The notes under the pieces are model-generated. The model worked only from the letters and a program-made list of their open reading frames with translations. It did not search any database and had not been told where the DNA came from. The position numbers and the translations under genes were made by a program. A stretch of DNA of 64,000 bases from Pseudomonadota bacterium (GTDB lineage: Bacteria; Pseudomonadota; Gammaproteobacteria; Steroidobacterales; Steroidobacteraceae): NCBI GenBank assembly GCA_023391815.1, contig JAEWAF010000135.1:1-64000 (forward strand), given 5' to 3'. Shown piece after piece: positions 58,782-64,000 of the stretch (positions within the stretch are counted from its first letter, which is position 1; every line of letters starts with the position of its first letter).

Positions 58782-59726
58782 CTAGGGCGCCCACGACACC
58801 GACAGCAGCCAGTTGCTCTCGATGCCGCGATGAATCTTCTGTTCCAGGAACGCTTGTGTGAGAAACGTGCCGGCGTCGATGGACAGATGCGTGGGCAGGT
58901 GAGTGAAGGTCAATCCGAGCGTCAACGACGGATCGCCGAAATGTTTGCCGTTGCCGGCGCTCGCGGTATCGCCGGACAGGTCGAAGCCGGGGCCGGTGAT
59001 GTGTCCCTGAAATCCCCGCCGCGGCCGCGGGTACGCGAACAACGCGTGCGGAGTGAATAACCAGTCGCCTCGAACGCGCGGCGTTTCCAGCCCGATGAAC
59101 GGCGTGAAGTGATCGTAGTCAGTATCGAAGTCGATCTGACCGTGCAGCCCTGACTGCGGGCCGCTCGCGATCACATAGTCGAATCGATAGTCTCGCAACT
59201 CGACCCGCTGCCAGAGCACGCCGGCGATCCAGCTGTGCTCGCCGAGCCAACCTTCTTCCCGATGCCGCGCCCAGAACAGGCCGGCGCCGAAATCGATCGC
59301 CCTGCCATCAAGATCGCTGAACTCCGCCGGCACCGGTCGCTCGATCGGTGTCTCCGGCGCGAACAATGTTTGCAACGGGCGGCTGTCATGATCGGAGTGC
59401 AGCTGCAGAGGATCGTAAAAGCCGAATGCGCCCAGCCGCGTCCTGGCACTCAGCGCGCGGCTCGCTGACATCGAAAGCAACGGCCCTGCGATGTTCAGGT
59501 CGCCAGCTGCCGACGAGGAATAAGCCGCTTGAAATTGATACGCAGTGCTCTGCTCGGTGCTGCCCATAGCCCAGACCGGCAGCGTCGCATATCGATTATC
59601 CATCATGACTTCGGGCAAATGCTCGGCCACGAACTCGACATCATGCTCCGAGCGGGCCGGTGCGGTCATGGCGAGGGCGATCGCGCCGATCAGTACGGCG
59701 CACGAGCGGTTCATGGGAGAATGCAC
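58782..59726 (-). CDS. Exported hypothetical protein, beta-barrel-like
   Basis: A 314-residue protein with a signal peptide (SCAVLIGAIALAMTAPARS) and many alternating aromatic/hydrophobic strands (WAMGSTEQSTAYQFQAAYSS, WLLSVSWAP end). The amphipathic strand pattern and C terminus suggest an outer-membrane barrel. The mature part begins HDVEFVAEHLPEV. It stops in the base after the DUF2905 gene ends on the opposite strand. No named family recognised. Confidence 0.7.
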   Translation of the reverse strand: MHSPMNRSCAVLIGAIALAMTAPARSEHDVEFVAEHLPEVMMDNRYATLPVWAMGSTEQSTAYQFQAAYSSSAAGDLNIAGPLLSMSASRALSARTRLGAFGFYDPLQLHSDHDSRPLQTLFAPETPIERPVPAEFSDLDGRAIDFGAGLFWARHREEGWLGEHSWIAGVLWQRVELRDYRFDYVIASGPQSGLHGQIDFDTDYDHFTPFIGLETPRVRGDWLFTPHALFAYPRPRRGFQGHITGPGFDLSGDTASAGNGKHFGDPSLTLGLTFTHLPTHLSIDAGTFLTQAFLEQKIHRGIESNWLLSVSWAP

Positions 59727-59771
59727 GCGGGTCTCGCAGGTTGACGGGCGCTTGCCTGAAGGTAGGACGTC

Positions 59772-62348
59772 GTGTCCGGCGAAACCAATCGCAGTCCCGA
59801 TAGTTATCTAATGATGAAAAAGACCGATTCGCGCCTGGAGGGCATGGTCCGCGTCCGCGGCGCGCGTGAGCACAATCTGAAGAATGTCGATGTAGAGATT
59901 CCACGCGACGCATTGGTGGTCTTCACCGGTGTCTCCGGGTCGGGAAAATCCTCGCTCGCATTTGGCACGTTGTACGCCGAGGCACAGCGGCGTTATCTGG
60001 AATCGGTGTCGCCCTACGCGCGCCGGTTGTTTCATCAAATGGGCGTGCCCCAAGTCGATGAGATCGATGGCTTGCCGCCAGCGGTCGCGCTTCAACAGCA
60101 ACGAGGCTCGCCGACGACCCGTTCGTCGGTAGGCAGCGTCACCATGCTGTCGAACCTGTTGCGCATGTTGTATTCGCGAGCGGGCGATTATCCGCGCGGT
60201 CAGCCGCTGCTATACGCCGAGTCGTTCTCGCCGAACACGCCGCAGGGCGCGTGCCCGACCTGTCACGGGTTGGGCAGGATTTACGACGCGACGGAAGCAT
60301 CGATGGTGCCCGACCCCTCGCTCAGCATTCGGGAACGAGCGATCGCGGCGTGGCCGCCAGCATGGCATGGGCAAAACCTACGAGATATCGCAGTGACGCT
60401 GGGCTTCGACATCGACAAGCCCTGGCGCGAGCTGCCGAAAAAAGATCGCGACTGGCTGCTGTTCACCGACGAGCAGCCGACGGTGCCGGTGTATGCAGGT
60501 TACGAGCCGCACGAGGTGCGGCGTGCGTTGAAGCGCAAGGAGGAACCGAGCTATCAGGGAACGTTTACCGGCGCACGCCGCTACGTTCTGCACACCTTCG
60601 CGAACACCGAAAGCCCGCTGATGAAAAAGCGGGTCTCGCAGTATCTGGTCAGCACCGATTGTCCGCTGTGCAAAGGCAAGCGGCTCAAGCTGGAAGCGTT
60701 GTCCGTGAAGTTCGCCGAACTAGACATCGCACAGATGTCGAGTCTGCCGCTCAAGGAACTGGCCAGGCTGTTGCAACCGTATGCGTCCGGTTCGGCGCCA
60801 CGTTGGCGCAAGCTCGAAGCGGAGCATCCGGAGAAGGCACTGGTCACTCAGCGGATCGTGCAGGATCTCGAAGCGCGCGTTGCCGTGATGCTCGACTTGG
60901 GTCTGGGGTACTTGTCGCTGGAACGCAGTACGCCCACGTTGTCTCCCGGTGAGTTGCAGCGTCTGCGGCTGGCCACTCAGGTGCGATCGAATCTGTTCGG
61001 CGTCGTGTACGTGCTCGATGAACCGTCGGCCGGATTGCATCCGGCGGACACGAAGGCGTTGCTGGCCGCGCTCGATCAGCTGAAGCGGGCGGGCAACTCG
61101 CTGTTCGTCGTCGAGCATGAGCTCGATGTCATTCGTCACGCCGATTGGATCGTCGATGTCGGCCCGGCCGCGGGCGAGCACGGCGGACAGATCTTGTACA
61201 GCGGGCCGCCCAAAGGGCTTGCGTCGGTCGACACATCGCACACGCGACGATTCCTGTTCTCCGAATTCAAGCTGCCGCCGCGCGAGAAGAGAACACCGCG
61301 CGAATGGTTGAAGCTGAGCGGAGTGACACGAAACAATCTGCAGGGCCTCGATGCGCAGTTCCCGCTGGGCTTGTTGACCAGCGTGACCGGCGTGTCCGGC
61401 TCGGGGAAGTCGACGCTGGTCAGCCAGGTGTTGGTTGAACTGGTGGCCGCGCATCTTGGACAAGAGGTCACGCCCGACGAAGAGGAAGGCAGCGAGCTGG
61501 AGCGCACCGTCGTGCATACGCTCGGTGGCCGGATCGCCGCCGGTATGGATCGAATCAAGCGACTGGTCCGGGTGGACCAGAAGCCGATCGGCCGCACGCC
61601 GCGATCCAATCTGGCGACCTACACCGGCTTGTTCGACTATGTCAGAAAGCTGTTCGCGGCCACGAAGACCGCTCGCTCACGTCGCTACGACGCGGGTCGA
61701 TTCTCTTTCAACGTTGCGAAAGGCCGTTGCGAGACCTGCGAAGGCGAGGGTTTCGTGATGGTCGAGTTGCTGTTCCTGCCAAGCGTGTACGCGCCTTGCC
61801 CAACGTGTCATGGCGCTCGTTACAACGCGCAGACGCTGGAGATTCGGTATCGAGAAAAGAACATCGCCGAAGTGCTGGCGATGACAGTGGACGCAGCGTG
61901 GCAGTTCTTCGAGGACGAGCCGCACATTCATCGCTCGCTCGATGTGCTGCGTGAAGTGGGCTTGGGATATTTGCGCCTTGGACAAGCGGCGACGGAGCTG
62001 TCCGGCGGCGAGGCTCAGCGCATCAAGCTGGCGACCGAGCTGCAGCGCTTGTCCAAGGGCGACACATTATATGTATTGGACGAGCCGACCACCGGCTTGC
62101 ATCCGACCGACGTCGAGCGCTTGGTCGTGCAACTCGAACGCTTGGTGGAAGCGGGGAACACCGTGGTGGTCGTCGAACACGACATGCGCGTGGTCGCGGG
62201 GAGCGATTGGGTCATCGACATGGGGCCGGGCGCCGGCGACGAAGGCGGATCGGTCGTCGCGACCGGCTTGCCCGCGCAGGTCGCCAAGTCGAAGCGCAGC
62301 CGGACGGCGCCTTACCTTGCGGAGTTCCTCGAATCAGCGAGCAGCTGA
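59772..62348 (+). CDS. UvrA2-type excinuclease ABC subunit A paralogue
   Basis: An 858-residue UvrA-like ABC ATPase. First Walker A GVSGSGKSS, zinc-binding CPTCHGLG, first signature LSPGELQRLRLATQ, second Walker A GVSGSGKST, second zinc module CETCEGEG...CPTCHG, second signature LSGGEAQRIKLA. It is shorter than UvrA (about 940), and the UvrB-interaction region seems abbreviated: the class II/UvrA2 (DrrC-like) pattern, linked to DNA-damage or drug tolerance. The first signature has SPGE instead of SGGE. Start at GTG 59772 (AGGTAGGA upstream); ATG 59811 is possible. Confidence 0.92.
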   Translation: MSGETNRSPDSYLMMKKTDSRLEGMVRVRGAREHNLKNVDVEIPRDALVVFTGVSGSGKSSLAFGTLYAEAQRRYLESVSPYARRLFHQMGVPQVDEIDGLPPAVALQQQRGSPTTRSSVGSVTMLSNLLRMLYSRAGDYPRGQPLLYAESFSPNTPQGACPTCHGLGRIYDATEASMVPDPSLSIRERAIAAWPPAWHGQNLRDIAVTLGFDIDKPWRELPKKDRDWLLFTDEQPTVPVYAGYEPHEVRRALKRKEEPSYQGTFTGARRYVLHTFANTESPLMKKRVSQYLVSTDCPLCKGKRLKLEALSVKFAELDIAQMSSLPLKELARLLQPYASGSAPRWRKLEAEHPEKALVTQRIVQDLEARVAVMLDLGLGYLSLERSTPTLSPGELQRLRLATQVRSNLFGVVYVLDEPSAGLHPADTKALLAALDQLKRAGNSLFVVEHELDVIRHADWIVDVGPAAGEHGGQILYSGPPKGLASVDTSHTRRFLFSEFKLPPREKRTPREWLKLSGVTRNNLQGLDAQFPLGLLTSVTGVSGSGKSTLVSQVLVELVAAHLGQEVTPDEEEGSELERTVVHTLGGRIAAGMDRIKRLVRVDQKPIGRTPRSNLATYTGLFDYVRKLFAATKTARSRRYDAGRFSFNVAKGRCETCEGEGFVMVELLFLPSVYAPCPTCHGARYNAQTLEIRYREKNIAEVLAMTVDAAWQFFEDEPHIHRSLDVLREVGLGYLRLGQAATELSGGEAQRIKLATELQRLSKGDTLYVLDEPTTGLHPTDVERLVVQLERLVEAGNTVVVVEHDMRVVAGSDWVIDMGPGAGDEGGSVVATGLPAQVAKSKRSRTAPYLAEFLESASS

Positions 62349-62349
62349 T

Positions 62350-63546
62350 TCATCCTTGGTAAGCATTCGTGTGCAGCACGACCTTGCGACACGCCTCGCG
62401 CTTCTCGTTGAAGATCTCGTAACCGCGCGCCACGTCCGTGAGCGGAAGATCGTGGGTGATGATGCGATCGGGGCGCAGTCGGCCCGCCGCGATGTGGTCG
62501 AGCAGCTCGGGCTGAAACCTGCGCGTGTGGGTCTGGCCCATGCGGAAGGTCAGGCCCTTCTCGAACGCGTCGCCGAACAGGAAGCCATGAATGAACCCGG
62601 CGTACACGCCCGGAACGCTGACGACTCCGCCGCGACGTACGGCTGCAATGGCCTGCCGCAGCACCTTGCCGCTGCTGCCTTCCATTTTCAGATTGGTCAG
62701 CACCGTTTCGGTCGTGCTGCCTTTCGCCTCGAATCCGACTGCGTCGATTACCGCATCGACGCCGCGGAAATCGGTGAGCCGGATGATCTCTTCGGCGGGG
62801 TCCTCGACTTTATCGAAGTGCAACGGCGTGACGCCGTAAGTCTCGGCGGCGAACTCCAGGCGATAGTCGTGATGATCGATCATGAAGATCCGGGACGCGC
62901 CCAGCAGTCTCGCCGACTCGGCGGCCATCAGGCCGACCGGACCGGCGCCGAAAATAGCCACGGTGGAGCCTTTGCGGATTTCCGCGTTCACCGCCGCCAT
63001 GTAGCCGGTCGGCAGGATGTCGGAAAGAAACAAAACCTGGTTGTCGCGTAACGAGCTCGGGACGACTAATGGGCCGACGTTGGCCTTCGGCACACGCACC
63101 AGCTCCGCCTGACCGCCGGGAATGCCGCCGTATAAATGCGAGTAGCCGAACATGGCGGCGCCCGGGCGCACGTCCTTCTTGTTCACGATCGCGCCTCGGC
63201 CCTCCAAAGGGCCGGTTTGCACGTTCGTGGTCTCACAGGCGGCGTACAGCTCCAGGTTGCAGAAGAAACAACCGCCGCAGGCGATGTTGAATGGCACGAC
63301 CACCCGATCGCCCTTGCGCAGCCGACCGACCTCGCTGCCCACTGCTTCGACGATGCCCATGAATTCGTGACCGAGAATGTCGCCATGCTCCACCGCGGGA
63401 ATCTTGCCGCGATAGATGTGGAGGTCCGAGCCGCAGATGGCGGTCGATGTTATGCGAACGATGATGTCGTCGGCGGCGAGGATGCGCGGATCTTCGACTT
63501 CATCGAGGCGCACGTTACGCGGGCCATGATAAGCAAGGGCCTTCAT
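62350..63546 (-). CDS. Zinc-dependent alcohol dehydrogenase, formaldehyde-dehydrogenase-like
   Basis: A 398-residue MDR enzyme. Catalytic zinc site STAICGSDLHIYRG (Cys and His) and GHEFMG; structural zinc site CGGCFFCNLELYAAC; Rossmann VAIFGAGPVGLMAAESARLLGA. The sequence resembles glutathione-independent formaldehyde dehydrogenases and other class III-like enzymes. It is cytoplasmic and NAD-dependent. Its stop is one base from the convergent UvrA2 stop. Confidence 0.9.
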   Translation of the reverse strand: MKALAYHGPRNVRLDEVEDPRILAADDIIVRITSTAICGSDLHIYRGKIPAVEHGDILGHEFMGIVEAVGSEVGRLRKGDRVVVPFNIACGGCFFCNLELYAACETTNVQTGPLEGRGAIVNKKDVRPGAAMFGYSHLYGGIPGGQAELVRVPKANVGPLVVPSSLRDNQVLFLSDILPTGYMAAVNAEIRKGSTVAIFGAGPVGLMAAESARLLGASRIFMIDHHDYRLEFAAETYGVTPLHFDKVEDPAEEIIRLTDFRGVDAVIDAVGFEAKGSTTETVLTNLKMEGSSGKVLRQAIAAVRRGGVVSVPGVYAGFIHGFLFGDAFEKGLTFRMGQTHTRRFQPELLDHIAAGRLRPDRIITHDLPLTDVARGYEIFNEKREACRKVVLHTNAYQG

Positions 63547-63619
63547 CTGGAATCTCCGAGACTACGTCAGAGGTGCGAGTTCAATCTCTCGCACTCGGTC
63601 CGGGTTCCGTGCTCCGCGC

Positions 63620-64000
63620 TCAGAAGCGTACTTGCCGAGAGTGGCTGATTCTGGCCATCAGCGCATGAGAAAATATATATAACGCATGTTTGGTATCTTC
63701 CGCCGCGCCGGCGCCGACACAGTCGGAAGGAACGACCAGCTCATATTCGCGAACGTGCGCGTCCATGGCGGTGAACAGCACGCACTGGTGGCTGGTGATG
63801 CCCGTGGCTACGAGACGGCCCACCTTCAGCCGCTCCAGCAAGGTGTCCAGCGGAGTGCCGAAGAACGCGGAGTGCCTCGGTTTGAACATGAAGTAGTCTT
63901 CCGGCGTCGGGGCGAGCTGCTCGACGACCTTCCGTCCGGGCGAATCGGGCTGCATGCAACGCTCGAGGAAGGATTTCTGGTCCGACTCCCATTGACCCAG
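63620..64000 (-). CDS. Isochorismatase-family cysteine hydrolase (partial)
   Basis: The C-terminal part of a hydrolase whose start lies beyond the right edge; the reading frame remains open to base 64000. FKPRHSAFFGTPLDTLL contains the catalytic lysine, VATGITSHQCVLFTAMDAHVREYELVVPSDCVG the nucleophilic cysteine. Members split amides or enol ethers (nicotinamidase, isochorismatase, ureidoacrylate amidohydrolase). Substrate unknown. Confidence 0.88.
   Translation of the reverse strand: MGQWESDQKSFLERCMQPDSPGRKVVEQLAPTPEDYFMFKPRHSAFFGTPLDTLLERLKVGRLVATGITSHQCVLFTAMDAHVREYELVVPSDCVGAGAAEDTKHALYIFSHALMARISHSRQVRF

Overview
The window is a high-GC (about 60%) chromosomal segment from a free-living gammaproteobacterium. 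The core block mutS / pncC / thpR / recA / recX / alaS / csrA / tRNA-Ser(GCU) has the order typical of Gammaproteobacteria. Three TonB-dependent receptors, two GMC oxidoreductases, a DUF1080/TIM/Gfo-Idh sugar cluster and many serine hydrolases suggest an oligotrophic polymer- or xenobiotic-degrading lineage such as Steroidobacteraceae or Xanthomonadales relatives. That placement is inference; no rRNA gene is present.

Layout. 1-5.4 kb: small exported and hypothetical genes (lipoprotein, EF-hand protein, cytochrome c, DHFR-like reductase, VOC protein, VirJ-like hydrolase). 5.4-14.1 kb, minus strand: a sugar-oxidation cluster of two DUF1080 proteins, a Gfo/Idh oxidoreductase, a Tat-exported TIM-barrel isomerase/lyase, a NupG-like transporter, a LacI regulator and a two-subunit GMC dehydrogenase. 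This matches the parts list for oxidation-dependent (3-keto) glycoside breakdown. A LacI-type palindrome lies upstream of the transporter. 14.1-27.3 kb: the DNA repair and translation core, with mutS on the minus strand and pncC-thpR-recA(SOS box)-recX-alaS-csrA-tRNA-Ser on the plus strand, interrupted by an MRJP-family protein and an ACS-family transporter.

27.2-40.9 kb: an accessory block between tRNA-Ser(GCU) and tRNA-Arg(ACG), two tRNAs that are adjacent downstream of csrA in E. coli. It starts with a perfect 63-bp duplication of the tRNA-Ser 3' end plus its terminator. It then carries an exported methyltransferase, a histidine kinase-KaiC-response regulator operon, two TonB receptors, an esterase, an AraC regulator, a GMC dehydrogenase and a TetR regulator.

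41-51 kb: an enol-lactonase divergent from a LysR gene with a clear dyad operator; then a minus-strand run of fused secDF, an OmpR/RstA-type regulator, a TonB receptor and an RstB-type kinase, with an RstA-box-like repeat and an intrinsic terminator in front of the receptor; then an NhaR-like regulator. 51-64 kb: Rnk-like factor, tandem universal stress protein, acyl-CoA synthetase, cupin, MocR regulator, exported quinone-reductase-like protein, outer-membrane barrels, DUF2905, UvrA2, a zinc alcohol dehydrogenase and a truncated isochorismatase-family hydrolase at the right edge.

The strongest candidates for a system worth study are the LacI-controlled 3-keto-glycoside cluster, the kinase-KaiC-regulator operon, and the RstA/TonB receptor/RstB arrangement.
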